Assembly: GCA_963757125.1 (NCBI GenBank)
Contig: CAVWQP010000009.1
Span: forward strand, 248,001 to 312,000
From: CAVVSD01 sp963757125
Lineage (GTDB): Bacteria > Actinomycetota > Thermoleophilia > Solirubrobacterales > Solirubrobacteraceae
Direction of reading: 5' to 3'
Length of the DNA: 64,000 bases
A program made the position numbers and the translations under genes. Below the pieces are notes generated by a model. That model was given only the letters and a program-made list of their open reading frames with translations, did no database searches and was not told the origin of the DNA. Of this stretch, positions 8,695 through 16,389 are shown one piece after another (position 1 is the stretch's first letter; each line of letters opens with the position of its first letter).

Positions 8695-9525
8695 ATGCAG
8701 ACCGAGCTCTCCGACCTCGTCGCACGCGCGCTCGCGGAGGACGTCGGCACCGGCGACGTCACGAGCGCCGCGACGGTGCCCGAGACCGCGCGCGCCGTCG
8801 CGACCATCACGCAGAAGGCGCCGGGCGTCATCTTCGGCCTCGACGCGGCCGAGGCCGTGTTCCGCAGCCTCGACCCCGACGCCGAGATCGAGCGGCTGGG
8901 CCCCGAGGGCGAATGGCGCGAGTCCGGGCCCGTGCTCCAGGTCGCGGGCAGCGCCCGCGCGCTCCTGGCGGGCGAGCGCACCGCGCTGAACATCCTGGGC
9001 CGGCTGTCGGGTGTCGCGACGCTCACTGCGAAGTGTGTACGTGCGATCGAGGGAACCGGAGCACAGGTCCTCGACACGCGCAAGACGACTCCGGGCCTGC
9101 GGGCGCTCGAGAAGGCCGCCGTCGCGGCCGGCGGCGGGCGCAACCACCGCTTCGGCCTGTGGGACGAGATCCTCATCAAGGAGAACCACGCGGCGATGGC
9201 CGGCGGCGTCGGCCCGGCCGTCCGCGCGGCCCGCGAGATGTTCCCCGACCTCCCGCTGGAGGTCGAGTGCCGCAACACGGCCGAGATCGCCGAGGCGCTC
9301 GCAGCGGGTGCCCCGCGCATCCTGCTCGACAACATGGATCCGGGGCGTCTGCGCACCGCGGTCGAGCAGGTCGCCGGGCGCGCGGTGCTGGAGGCGAGCG
9401 GCGGGATGACGCTCGACACGCTGCGCGCGCACGCCGCCAGCGGCGTGGACTTCATCTCCGTCGGGGCGCTCACGCACTCCGCGCCGGCGCTCGACCTGTC
9501 GCTGCTGCTCGTCCCGGTGGCCTGA
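8695..9525 (+). CDS. nadC: Nicotinate-nucleotide pyrophosphorylase (quinolinate phosphoribosyltransferase)
   Basis: NadC condenses quinolinate with PRPP to give nicotinate mononucleotide, CO2 and PPi in de novo NAD synthesis. The 276-residue length is typical. Motifs include the N-terminal ALAEDVGTGDVTS, ERTALNILGRLSGVAT, the active-site DTRKTTPGLRALEKAAV, GGGRNHRFGLWDEILIKENH, and the C-terminal EASGGMTLDTLRAHAASGVDFISVGALTHS. The start ATG is preceded by a TATGCT hexamer about 24 bp upstream, so the leader would be very short. It shares the locus with the NrtR-type regulator and nadA. Its last 56 bases overlap the convergent regulator gene. Confidence 0.95.
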   Translation: MQTELSDLVARALAEDVGTGDVTSAATVPETARAVATITQKAPGVIFGLDAAEAVFRSLDPDAEIERLGPEGEWRESGPVLQVAGSARALLAGERTALNILGRLSGVATLTAKCVRAIEGTGAQVLDTRKTTPGLRALEKAAVAAGGGRNHRFGLWDEILIKENHAAMAGGVGPAVRAAREMFPDLPLEVECRNTAEIAEALAAGAPRILLDNMDPGRLRTAVEQVAGRAVLEASGGMTLDTLRAHAASGVDFISVGALTHSAPALDLSLLLVPVA

Positions 9526-10183
9526 ACGCCGCCAGCGGCCGGGACACGACGAGCTCCGCCCGGCTGAACGCGAACTCCGCCGCCGGCCGCCCACCGGCGC
9601 TGCCGGCCGGGGCGCGCGTCGCGCCGGTCGGTGCGATGAGGCCGTCGCGGCCGAGTACGCGGCCGAGGTTCGTGGGGGAGACGACGTAGCCCAGCACCGC
9701 CTCGTAGAGCGCGGCGAGCTCGCGCAGCGTGAAGCGCTCCGGCGCGAGGGCGAAGGCGACGTTCGAGTAGGACAGCTTGCCCCGCAGCCTGTCGTGCGCG
9801 CGGTGGACGGCGCCCTCGTGGCCGAAGGCGATCGGCGGGAGGTCGGCCACCGGGTGCCATGCGGTGTCGGGGGGCAGCGCGCCCTGCACCCCGGGCGGGA
9901 TGAGCGCGAGGTAGGTCGTGTCCAGGAGCCAGAGCTCGGGATGGGTGTCGGCGCTCGCGCGGGTGTCGAGCTGCTCGAGGTGCCCGACGACGGTCACCCC
10001 GACCTTCGACGCCAGGTGCCGGCGCGTCGCATCGTCGAGCGACTCGCCCTCGCGGACGAAGCCCCCAGGCAGTGACCAGGTCTCGTCCGGACGCCGCCAG
10101 AGCAGCGTCTCCAGGCGGTCGGTGACGCGCAGCACGACGGCGTTGACGACGGGGGCGGCGAGTGGGTGGCGTGGCGCTGGCAT
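9470..10183 (-). CDS. nrtR: Nudix-related transcriptional regulator of NAD metabolism (NrtR family)
   Basis: NrtR proteins are repressors that bind ADP-ribose or related NAD metabolites through a degenerate Nudix domain. Residues about 1-140 are Nudix-like (NAVVLRVTDRLETLLWRR, SLPGGFVREGESLDDATRRHLASKVG). The segment from about 145 (SYSNVAFALAPERFTLRELAALYEAVLGYVVSPTNLGRVL) is the winged-helix part typical of NrtR. The C-terminal 30 residues are rich in Ala, Arg and Pro, unlike the family, and lie in the stretch overlapping nadC. Position between nadC and nadA, divergent from nadA, strongly supports control of NAD synthesis. A plain Nudix hydrolase is the alternative. Confidence 0.82.
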   Translation of the reverse strand: MPAPRHPLAAPVVNAVVLRVTDRLETLLWRRPDETWSLPGGFVREGESLDDATRRHLASKVGVTVVGHLEQLDTRASADTHPELWLLDTTYLALIPPGVQGALPPDTAWHPVADLPPIAFGHEGAVHRAHDRLRGKLSYSNVAFALAPERFTLRELAALYEAVLGYVVSPTNLGRVLGRDGLIAPTGATRAPAGSAGGRPAAEFAFSRAELVVSRPLAAFRPPGRAAATGRAPARSA

Positions 10184-10195
10184 CGTTCAGGATCA

Positions 10196-10218
10196 GTTTA
10201 CGACCGTCAGGCGAAAAC
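10196..10218. promoter_or_regulatory. Candidate NrtR operator between nrtR and nadA
   Basis: In the 53 bp divergent gap an imperfect inverted repeat GTTTACG-N9-CGAAAAC is seen; the arms differ at one position from perfect symmetry. It is the only A/T-rich symmetric element in the gap and lies 18 bp upstream of the nadA ATG, where a repressor would block transcription. A TACCCT hexamer follows at about 10224. The assignment to NrtR is inferred from the adjacent regulator gene. Confidence 0.45.
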
Positions 10219-10236
10219 ACTGCTACCCTCCCGGCC

Positions 10237-11259
10237 ATGTCCCTGTCGCTGCCCATGGTCCCAGGCGCCGGGTCGCCCGCCGCGCCGCTGGAGCTGCACG
10301 ACGTCGCTGCACTCCAGGAGGAGGTGCGCGCGCTCGCCGCACAGCGCGACGCCGTCATCCTCGCGCACAACTACCAAGTCCCCGAGGTCCAGGACGTCGC
10401 CCACTACGTCGGCGACTCCCTCGGGCTCTCCCAGCAGGCCGCGCGCACCGATGCCTCGGTGATCGCGTTCTGCGGCGTCCACTTCATGGCCGAGACCGCC
10501 TCGGTGCTCTCGCCCGACAAGACCGTCCTGATCCCCGATCTCGACGCCGGATGCTCCCTGGCCGACTCCATCACGCCGGAGCAGCTCGCGGCCTGGCAGG
10601 CGAAGCATCCGGGCGCCGTCACGGTCATGTACGTGAACACGACGGCCGAGGTCAAGGCGCTGACGGACTACTGCGTCACGTCGTCGAACGCGGTCGGAGT
10701 GGTCGAGCACATCCTGCGCGAGCACGGTCCGGACACCGAGATCCTCTTCGGCCCCGACATGTTCCTCGGCGCGTACGTCGAGAAGACGGTCGGCCGCTCG
10801 CTGCACATCTGGGACGGCGAGTGCCACGTCCACGCCGGCATCCGGCCGTCGGACATCACGGCGATCCGCGCCGCGCACCCGGGCGCCGACTTCCTCATCC
10901 ATCCCGAGTGCGGCTGCTCGACCTCGGTCATGGAGTACGTGGCCTCGGGCGACGTCGACTCCTCGGGCGTCCACATGCTCTCCACGGGCGGCATGAACGA
11001 CTACGCGCGCGACCACGCCGGCCACGGCGGCACCGCGATCATGGCCACGGAGATCGGGATGCTGCACCCGCTGCGCAAGGCGGCCCCGGACGTGGAGTTC
11101 ATCGCCGCGAACGAGCGGGCGTCCTGCGTCTACATGAAGATGATCACGCTCCCGAAGCTGCGCGACGCTCTGGTGAACATGGAGCACGAGGTGCGGGTCC
11201 CCGAGGACATCGCCGAGCGCGCCCGCATCCCGATCGAGCGCATGGTCGCCATCTCGTGA
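10237..11259 (+). CDS. nadA: Quinolinate synthase
   Basis: NadA is the [4Fe-4S] enzyme that condenses iminoaspartate with dihydroxyacetone phosphate to quinolinate. The 340-residue protein has VILAHNYQVPEVQDVAHYVGDSLGLSQQA, FCGVHFMAETASVLSPDKTV, HPECGCSTSVMEY and NERASCVYMKMITL. The three cluster cysteines are in FCGVHF, HPECGC and ASCVYM. No nadB (aspartate oxidase) lies beside it, so iminoaspartate must come from a gene elsewhere or from aspartate dehydrogenase. Its TGA overlaps the GTG of the ureidoglycine aminohydrolase gene. Confidence 0.96.
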   Translation: MSLSLPMVPGAGSPAAPLELHDVAALQEEVRALAAQRDAVILAHNYQVPEVQDVAHYVGDSLGLSQQAARTDASVIAFCGVHFMAETASVLSPDKTVLIPDLDAGCSLADSITPEQLAAWQAKHPGAVTVMYVNTTAEVKALTDYCVTSSNAVGVVEHILREHGPDTEILFGPDMFLGAYVEKTVGRSLHIWDGECHVHAGIRPSDITAIRAAHPGADFLIHPECGCSTSVMEYVASGDVDSSGVHMLSTGGMNDYARDHAGHGGTAIMATEIGMLHPLRKAAPDVEFIAANERASCVYMKMITLPKLRDALVNMEHEVRVPEDIAERARIPIERMVAIS

Positions 11260-11957
11260 CGCGCGGCCGCCGAGGCGCGCACTGGACGCTCATCACGCCG
11301 GACAACCACTACGTGAGTCGTCTGGCGGTGCTCCAGCGGGCCACGGTGGTCAAGCTCGCAACACCCCGGATCGCGCCTGCGCGGTTCGGCCAGTACCTGG
11401 TGCGACTCGAGCCCGGGGGCGGAACGCGGGCGCCCATGGTGGACGACCGCGAGCACTTCCTCTACGTCCTCGACGGCGCGGTCGAGTACCTCGGGCCCGG
11501 GGGCTACGCGTACCTGCCGCCCGGCGCGCCGCTCGAGCTCCGAGCGCCGGATGGCGCCACCCTCCTCTGGCTCACGCGCCGGTACGAGCCTGCCGCGGGC
11601 TTCCCCGTCCCGGACGCCGCGTCGGGCAACCGCGAGGACGAGCCCTTCACGGAGACGGCGACCCCGGGCGTGCGGCGGCGCGAGCTGCTCCCGGTCGACG
11701 ATCCCGGCCGCGACTTCGCGATGAGCATCCTGCAGTTCGACGGCGGCTGCGGACTGCCTCAGGTCGAGATCCACGACGAGGAGCACGGCCTGTGGATGAC
11801 CGCGGGCGGGGGCACGTACTTCCTCGACGGCGAGGACCTGCCGGTCCAGGAGGGCGACTTCATCTACATGGCGCCGTACTGCCCGCAGTCCTTCATGGCC
11901 GGCCCGGACGGCGGCGAGTACCTGCTCTACAAGGACGCCTGGCGCGACGGGTTCTGA
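11256..11957 (+). CDS. allE: (S)-ureidoglycine aminohydrolase (bicupin)
   Basis: This 233-residue double cupin matches ureidoglycine aminohydrolases, which release ammonia from (S)-ureidoglycine to give (S)-ureidoglycolate after allantoate hydrolysis. Family signatures are HWTLITPDNHYVSRLAV, QYLVRLEPGGGTRAP, FLYVLDGAVEY and GYAYLPPG. The C-terminal metal site is VEIHDEEHGLWMTAGGGTYFLDGE with CPQSFMAG. The GTG start at 11256 lies inside the nadA stop (GTGA) and gives the expected N-terminus. Function fits the allantoin pathway genes at 13.8-18.1 kb, yet it is cotranscribed with nadA and not with them. Confidence 0.85.
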   Translation: MTRGRRGAHWTLITPDNHYVSRLAVLQRATVVKLATPRIAPARFGQYLVRLEPGGGTRAPMVDDREHFLYVLDGAVEYLGPGGYAYLPPGAPLELRAPDGATLLWLTRRYEPAAGFPVPDAASGNREDEPFTETATPGVRRRELLPVDDPGRDFAMSILQFDGGCGLPQVEIHDEEHGLWMTAGGGTYFLDGEDLPVQEGDFIYMAPYCPQSFMAGPDGGEYLLYKDAWRDGF

Positions 11958-12340
11958 TGGAGCGCGACGTCATCGTCCTGGGCCCCGGCGAGGGGCGGGC
12001 CTACGAGTGGGGCGCGATGCGCGGGGTGTTCAAGGCCGACGGGGAGGAGACCGGCGACGCGTACAGCGTGTCGGAGTGGTCGGTCCTGCCCGGCGGCGAC
12101 GGCCCCGGCCCGCACAGCCATCCCGAGAACGTCGAGCTGTTCGTGGTCACCGAGGGGACGATGTCGTTCCTGGCCGGCGACGAGTGGATCGAGGCGCCCG
12201 CCGGGACGTTCCTCCGCATCCCCGCCGGCGTGACGCACGACTTCGCGAACCGGACCGACGCGCCTGCGACGGCGTTCAACGTGTTCATCCCCGGCGGGTT
12301 CGAGGCGATGTTCGCGGCCGGCTACCCGGCATCGCCGTGA
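11957..12340 (+). CDS. Small single-domain cupin protein
   Basis: This 127-residue cupin carries the metal-binding motif GPGPHSHPENVELFVVTEGTMSF, with two His and a Glu, and the second cupin motif PAGTFLRIPAGVTHDFANRTD. Its ATG overlaps the TGA of the ureidoglycine aminohydrolase (TGATG), so the two are coupled. The reaction is unknown. A role as a small isomerase, oxygenase or sensor in the same pathway is possible but unsupported. It is followed by a long noncoding region with hairpins. Confidence 0.75.
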   Translation: MERDVIVLGPGEGRAYEWGAMRGVFKADGEETGDAYSVSEWSVLPGGDGPGPHSHPENVELFVVTEGTMSFLAGDEWIEAPAGTFLRIPAGVTHDFANRTDAPATAFNVFIPGGFEAMFAAGYPASP

Positions 12341-12433
12341 GCTCCGCTCGCGACGTCTGTGGTGCTGCGTCGCCTGGTCCGAACGACTCATCGAGGATGG
12401 GTCAGGCAGTGGGTGGCGTTCAACCGTCTGGTT

Positions 12434-12472
12434 GTGGTCACTGAGCCGCGATATACGCGGCTTGGTGACCAC
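12434..12472. other. Long near-perfect hairpin downstream of the cupin gene
   Basis: Two 17-base arms (GTGGTCACTGAGCCGCG and CGCGGCTTGGTGACCAC) pair with two mismatches around a five-base ATATA loop. It begins about 95 bp after the cupin stop and is not followed by a T-run. It may be a terminator, a processing stem or part of an unrecognised small RNA. It sits within the gene-free stretch 12341-12830, which otherwise holds two terminator-like hairpins and a repeat copy. Confidence 0.6.
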
Positions 12473-12545
12473 GGATGGGGAAAGTGCCACCGCGGGCCAT
12501 CCGCGCGGGAGGGGCAGCGTCGCCGCGATTGGAGCTCAGAACGTT

Positions 12546-12573
12546 GACGACCCCGGATCTCTCCGGGGTCGTC
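12546..12573. terminator. GC-rich terminator-like hairpin (first of the GACCCCGG family)
   Basis: An 11 bp perfect stem GACGACCCCGG / CCGGGGTCGTC encloses the loop ATCTCT. There is no T-tract, as is common for terminators in high-GC actinobacteria. The same core returns at 12665 and 22992. Confidence 0.6.
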
Positions 12574-12664
12574 TGGCACTGCGTGGTCATGGGAGTGGTT
12601 GTCGCAGGTGCCGTGTCCTGGTTGTCGGCCGGGCCTGCCGGGACTTGAGCGACCCCAGAACGAT

Positions 12665-12692
12665 CACGACCCCGGATTTCGCCGGGGTCGTG
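12665..12692. terminator. GC-rich terminator-like hairpin (second of the family)
   Basis: An 11 bp perfect stem CACGACCCCGG / CCGGGGTCGTG encloses the loop ATTTCG. It lies 16 bp before repeat copy 1. Two near-identical hairpins 92 bp apart in one gap suggest either tandem terminators or that the hairpin belongs to the repeat element that follows. Confidence 0.6.
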
Positions 12693-12708
12693 TAGCGCTG
12701 CGCTCTTA

Positions 12709-12799
12709 GAGGAGGTTTGTGGCAGTCGCTGTATCCAGGTGGTCGGTCACGGCCTGGCGTTCTTGAGGCGGCATCTGAGTGTTGGCGCGTTGCCGCTCA
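12709..12799 (+). repeat. Interspersed ~90 bp noncoding repeat, copy 1
   Basis: The element starts with a purine block (GAGGAGG) and carries GGTGGTCGG, then GTTCTTGAGGC, then TTGGCGCGTTG and CGCTCA, with variable spacers. The same ordered blocks occur at 13740-13825 and 23031-23120 in the same orientation. Each copy follows a GC hairpin. Spacer lengths differ by single bases between copies, so no reading frame is conserved and the element is probably noncoding. This copy lies between the cupin gene and yccF, 31 bp before the yccF start. Confidence 0.7.
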
Positions 12800-12830
12800 T
12801 CAGCGTTCGCAGTACGGTTCGGACTCGCCC

Positions 12831-13262
12831 ATGCGCCTGATCCTCAACATCATCTGGTTCGTCCTCTGCGGCCTGTGGATGGCCATCGGCTACACGCTCG
12901 CCGCGATCGTCTGCTTCATCCTCATCATCACGATCCCGTTCGGCGTGGCGTCGCTGCGGATCGCGATGTTCGCCCTGTGGCCGTTCGGCAAGACGGTCGT
13001 GAAGCGCCCCGACGCCGGCGCGTTCTCCGGCATCGGGAACGTCATCTGGCTCGTCCTGTTCGGCTGGTGGCTCGCGCTCGGGCACCTGATCACGGGCATC
13101 GCGCTCTGCATCACGATCATCGGGATCCCGCTGGGGCTCGCGAACTTCAAGCTCATCCCGGTCTCGCTGCTGCCGCTCGGCCGCGAGATCGTGCCCGTCG
13201 ACCAGGCGTACCTCGTCGAGGGCGGCACCGCCGTCGTCGCGGTCCCGGCGCGCGGGCGGTGA
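12831..13262 (+). CDS. yccF: YccF-type inner membrane protein
   Basis: The 143-residue protein has the duplicated YccF (DUF307) pattern: two hydrophobic halves, each beginning with an NIIWFVLCGLWMAIGY or NVIWLVLFGWWLALGH block and followed by ITIPFGVA or ITIIGIPLGLANFKL. About four membrane helices are expected. The family has no defined biochemical function. It stands alone behind a terminator hairpin and repeat copy 1, so it probably has its own promoter, although none is obvious. Confidence 0.88.
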   Translation: MRLILNIIWFVLCGLWMAIGYTLAAIVCFILIITIPFGVASLRIAMFALWPFGKTVVKRPDAGAFSGIGNVIWLVLFGWWLALGHLITGIALCITIIGIPLGLANFKLIPVSLLPLGREIVPVDQAYLVEGGTAVVAVPARGR

Positions 13263-13295
13263 CGCTCGGCCGCCGCGGATGGGTAGAGGCAGGGC

Positions 13296-13679
13296 ATGAG
13301 CACCCCGCAGAGCGCGACCGCCGCGCAGATCGCCGTCGAGGACGTCAAGGAGTGGCGCGGCGAGACCGTGCTGGGCCCCGGCGACGAGAAGCACGGCAAG
13401 CTCGAGGAGGTCTACTACGACACCGAGACCGACCTCCCCGCGTTCGGCGCCGTCAAGAGCGGCACGCTGAGCAAGAAGCTCACGCTCGTCCCGCTCGCGG
13501 GGGCGACCGTCGGCCAGTCGCACATCCGCGTGACGGCGACGAAGGACGACTTCAAGAAGGCGCCGTCGTTCGACACCGACGCCGAGCTCAGCTCCGAGGA
13601 CGAGGTCGAGATCTACGGCTTCTACGGGATCGGCTACGTGCCCACCGGCCAGGACGCGCGCCGGCTCGCCAAGCACTGA
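13296..13679 (+). CDS. PRC-barrel-like small acidic protein
   Basis: This 127-residue soluble protein contains one region (VLGPGDEKHGKLEEVYYDTETDLPAFGAVKSGTLSKKLTLVPL, given here as one domain block of about residues 25-68) with the spacing of a PRC-barrel. The remainder (HIRVTATKDDFKKAPSF, then EIYGFYGIGY) resembles proteins in which PRC-barrels bind partners or RNA. No enzyme motif is present. It is 33 bp downstream of yccF and ends at a strong hairpin. Confidence 0.65.
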   Translation: MSTPQSATAAQIAVEDVKEWRGETVLGPGDEKHGKLEEVYYDTETDLPAFGAVKSGTLSKKLTLVPLAGATVGQSHIRVTATKDDFKKAPSFDTDAELSSEDEVEIYGFYGIGYVPTGQDARRLAKH

Positions 13680-13695
13680 CACCGCCCCGGAACGA

Positions 13696-13726
13696 CCACG
13701 GCCCGGTGGGGGGAACCGGGCCGTGG
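13696..13726. terminator. Terminator-like hairpin between convergent genes
   Basis: An 11 bp stem CCACGGCCCGG / CCGGGCCGTGG encloses a nine-base loop TGGGGGGAA. It lies 17 bp after the PRC-barrel gene and just before repeat copy 2. It could serve the rightward gene and, being symmetric, the leftward allantoinase gene. Confidence 0.6.
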
Positions 13727-13739
13727 GCATGAACCGTCT

Positions 13740-13825
13740 GAGGAGGAGGAGGACTGCATCCCTTGTGGTCGGACGGGCTCCCTCGTTCTTGAGGCGACTT
13801 CCTCCTGTTGGCGCGTTGACGCTCA
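13740..13825 (+). repeat. Interspersed ~90 bp noncoding repeat, copy 2
   Basis: This copy carries GAGGAGGAGG, TGGTCGGAC, CGTTCTTGAGGC, TGTTGGCGCGTTG and CGCTCA in the same order as copies 1 and 3. Its right end contains the stop codon of the leftward allantoinase gene, so part of it would be the 3' end of that transcript. It marks the left border of the purine catabolic cluster. Confidence 0.7.
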
Positions 13826-15172
13826 AACGGGCTTCAGCAGCCGACCGGACGGCTCGCCGGCGACCTCGCCGTCGAGCGCCACGGTCCGGCCCCTCAGCAC
13901 CGTCCGGACGACGCGTGCGCGCAGCTCGCGGCCCACATACGGGCTGATCGCATGACGCGTTCGCAGGTCCTCGGCCGCCAGCACTCGCGTGGCGCCGACG
14001 TCGACCAGGACGAGGTCCGCGTCGTTGCCGGGCTCCAGCGCGCCCTTGCCGCGGAGCGCGAACCGCCGCGCCGCCGCCCCCGCGAAGAGCTCGCCGACCG
14101 CCCGGAGATCGATCCGCCCGCCGACGACGCCCTCGCCCACGAGCAGCTCCAGCGACGACTGCGCCCCGGCGATCCCGCCCCAGACGGCGAACATGTCGTC
14201 GCCCTGCTTGAGCGAGGCCGGCGACGGCGAGTGGTCGGAGGAGACCATCGCGACGTCCCCACCCGCGACCGCGGTCCACAGCGCCTCGCATTCGGCCCGG
14301 GCGCGTAGCGGCGGCGCGCACTTCGCCACCGCTCCGAGTCGCTCCATGTCGTCCTCGTCGAGCACGAGATGGTGCAGGCAGACCTCGCAGCTCACGTCGA
14401 CGCCCCGCGCACGCGCCTCGGCGACGAGCGCCACGCCGGCGCCGCTGGACACGTGCACCACGTGCAGCGTGCAGCCGGTGTCCGCGGCGAGATGGATCGC
14501 CCGTGCGATCGCCTCGGTCTCGGCGACGACGGGGCGCGAGGCGAGGTAGTCGCGCACGCCCGTGCGTCCGGCCGCGCGGGCGCGTGCCGCCAGGCCGGCG
14601 GTCATCGCGTCGCTCTCGGCGTGCACCGCGACGGGCCGTGCGAGCGCAGCGGCCCGCGCCATCCCCTCGTAGAGCGTGAGGTCGTCGACCGGCGGGAAGT
14701 CGTCGAGCCCGCCGTACGACATGAACGCCTTGAAGCCGACCACGCCGCGATCCGCGAGCTCGTCGAGCCGGTCGAGGTCGCCGGGGACCAGTCCGCCCCA
14801 CAGCGCGAGGTCCACCCGCGCGACGCCCGGGATCGCCGCGGCCTTCAGGTCGAAGCTCGCGCCGTCGAGCACGGGCGGGCTGGCGTTGAGCGGCATGTCG
14901 ATCGCGCACGTCGCGCCGCCGACGGCGAGCGCGGCGGTCCCGGTCGCGATGCCCTCCCAGTCCGTGCGTCCCGGCTCGTTGAGGTGGACGTGCGGGTCCA
15001 CACCGCCGGGCAGCAGATCCAGACCCGCGCCGTCGACCACCTCGGCCGCATCGCCGCCGATCTCGGGCCCGATCTCCGTGACGACCCCTCCGGCGGCCGC
15101 GACGTCCCCCACCGGCGCGCCCGGCAGCCACGCCAGCCGCGCGCCGCGCACGAGCAGGTCGTGGCGGGTCAT
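13823..15172 (-). CDS. allB: Allantoinase (dihydroorotase-like amidohydrolase)
   Basis: Allantoinase hydrolyses allantoin to allantoate. The 449-residue protein has the metal-binding GGVDPHVHLNEPGRTDWEG near the N-terminus. The carboxylated-Lys region is GVVGFKAFMSYGG, further His ligands are in AVHAESDAM and LHVVHVSSGAG, and the metal Asp is in VSSDHSPS. This is the full amidohydrolase set. Hydantoinase or dihydroorotase are related alternatives, but the neighbours (allantoate amidohydrolase, uricase, HIU hydrolase) decide for allantoin. It is the last gene of the leftward operon; its ATG overlaps the stop of the upstream gene (ATGA). Confidence 0.92.
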   Translation of the reverse strand: MTRHDLLVRGARLAWLPGAPVGDVAAAGGVVTEIGPEIGGDAAEVVDGAGLDLLPGGVDPHVHLNEPGRTDWEGIATGTAALAVGGATCAIDMPLNASPPVLDGASFDLKAAAIPGVARVDLALWGGLVPGDLDRLDELADRGVVGFKAFMSYGGLDDFPPVDDLTLYEGMARAAALARPVAVHAESDAMTAGLAARARAAGRTGVRDYLASRPVVAETEAIARAIHLAADTGCTLHVVHVSSGAGVALVAEARARGVDVSCEVCLHHLVLDEDDMERLGAVAKCAPPLRARAECEALWTAVAGGDVAMVSSDHSPSPASLKQGDDMFAVWGGIAGAQSSLELLVGEGVVGGRIDLRAVGELFAGAAARRFALRGKGALEPGNDADLVLVDVGATRVLAAEDLRTRHAISPYVGRELRARVVRTVLRGRTVALDGEVAGEPSGRLLKPV

Positions 15173-16389
15173 GTCGCCAGCGTGGCCAGCACCTCGCCCA
15201 GCACGGCGGCGCCGCGGTCGATGTCCTCGCGGCCCGTGTACTCGTCGGGGTGGTGGCTGATCCCGCCCGCGCTTGGGACGAACAGCATCCCGACCGGGAT
15301 CTTCCGCGAGAGGATCAGAGCGTCGTGGTACGCGCCGCTGATCATGTGGCGGGGGCGGACGCCGAGGGACGCGCACGCCGCGTCGGCGGCCTCCACGATG
15401 AACGGCGCGCAGGTGCCCGGCTCGTCGCGGACGATCTCGTCGACGACCGCCGTCAGGCCGCGCTTCGTGGCCATCACGCCGACGACGGCGAGGAACCCGT
15501 CCACGACCGCCTGGCGCGCCTCGGCGTCGCTGTCGCGCACGTCGACGTCGAACTCGACCTCGCCGGGCACGACGTTGATCGCGCCGGGGCGCACGCGCAT
15601 GACGCCGACGGTGCCGACCGTCGTTCCCGAGGGCGAGCCGACCGCGAGCTTCTCCAGCTCCACCATCGCCTCTGCCGCTCCCACCAGCGCGTCGCGGCGC
15701 AGGGCCATCGGCGTCGCACCGGCGTGGTCCGCGGCTCCCTGCAGCGTGATCCGCAGATCGTGGGGCGCGGCGATCGCGGTGACGACGCCGATCTGCTCCC
15801 CGGAGGACTCCAGGACGATGCCCTGCTCGATGTGCAGCTCGACGAACGCGTGCACGGAGGCCGGATCCCACAGGGCGGTCTCGATGGCGTCGGGCTCGAA
15901 CCCGCGCCGGCCAGCGCCTGCGCGAGCGACACGCCGTCGCGGTCGACGAGCCGGTCGAGGTCGGCGCGCGACAGCTCGCCCATGACCGCGCGGCTGCCGA
16001 TGCAGCCGCTGGCGAACCGCGGCTCCTCGCCCGCGAAGGCGACCACCTCGACCGCGCGCCGCAGCGCCCGATCGCGCAGCGCAGCCGACCGCCTCGATCG
16101 CTCCCAGCACGCCGACGACGCCGTCGTAGCGACCCGCGTTGAGCGTCGTGTCGACGTGCGAGCCCGTCCGCACCGCCGGCAGCGACGGGTCGGTCCCCTC
16201 CAGGCGCCCGTAGAGGTTGCCGAACGCGTCGCGGCGGACCTCGAGGCCCGCGTCGCGCATGAGCCCGGAGACGAACTCGACCGAGCGCTCGTAGGTCGGC
16301 GTGAACACCTCGCGCGTGATCCCGCCCGCCGCCGGGTCGTCGTTGTAGGTCGCCAGCTCGGCGATCGCGTCGTGGAGCGCGAACGTCAT
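15169..16389 (-). CDS. allC: Allantoate amidohydrolase (M20 family), two apparent compensating frameshifts
   Basis: This M20-type metalloamidase would release ammonia and CO2 from allantoate to give ureidoglycine, the substrate of the cupin at 11.3 kb. Motifs are GSHVDTTLNAGRYDG, AFAGEEPRFASGCIGSRA, the substrate-binding DHAGATPMALRRDAL and GISHHPDEYTG. The chain leaves its frame near 16085, apparently through one extra base in GTCGGCT. It returns near 15907, apparently through a missing G in a G-run, so only the middle third is in another frame. Corrected length is about 406 residues, normal for the family. N-carbamoyl-amino acid hydrolase is the main alternative; the context favours AllC. 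Confidence 0.82.
   Translation of the reverse strand: MTFALHDAIAELATYNDDPAAGGITREVFTPTYERSVEFVSGLMRDAGLEVRRDAFGNLYGRLEGTDPSLPAVRTGSHVDTTLNAGRYDGVVGVLGAIEAVGCAARSGAAARGRGGRLRGRGAAVRQRLHRQPRGHGRAVARRPRPARRPRRRVARAGAGRRGFEPDAIETALWDPASVHAFVELHIEQGIVLESSGEQIGVVTAIAAPHDLRITLQGAADHAGATPMALRRDALVGAAEAMVELEKLAVGSPSGTTVGTVGVMRVRPGAINVVPGEVEFDVDVRDSDAEARQAVVDGFLAVVGVMATKRGLTAVVDEIVRDEPGTCAPFIVEAADAACASLGVRPRHMISGAYHDALILSRKIPVGMLFVPSAGGISHHPDEYTGREDIDRGAAVLGEVLATLAT

Noticed and set aside
12747..15131. A 794-codon open frame on the minus strand covering yccF, the PRC-barrel gene and part of allantoinase
   Set aside because: It runs through several better-supported genes, is Arg/Ala-rich and low in complexity, and shows no family motif; such shadow frames are common in very GC-rich DNA.
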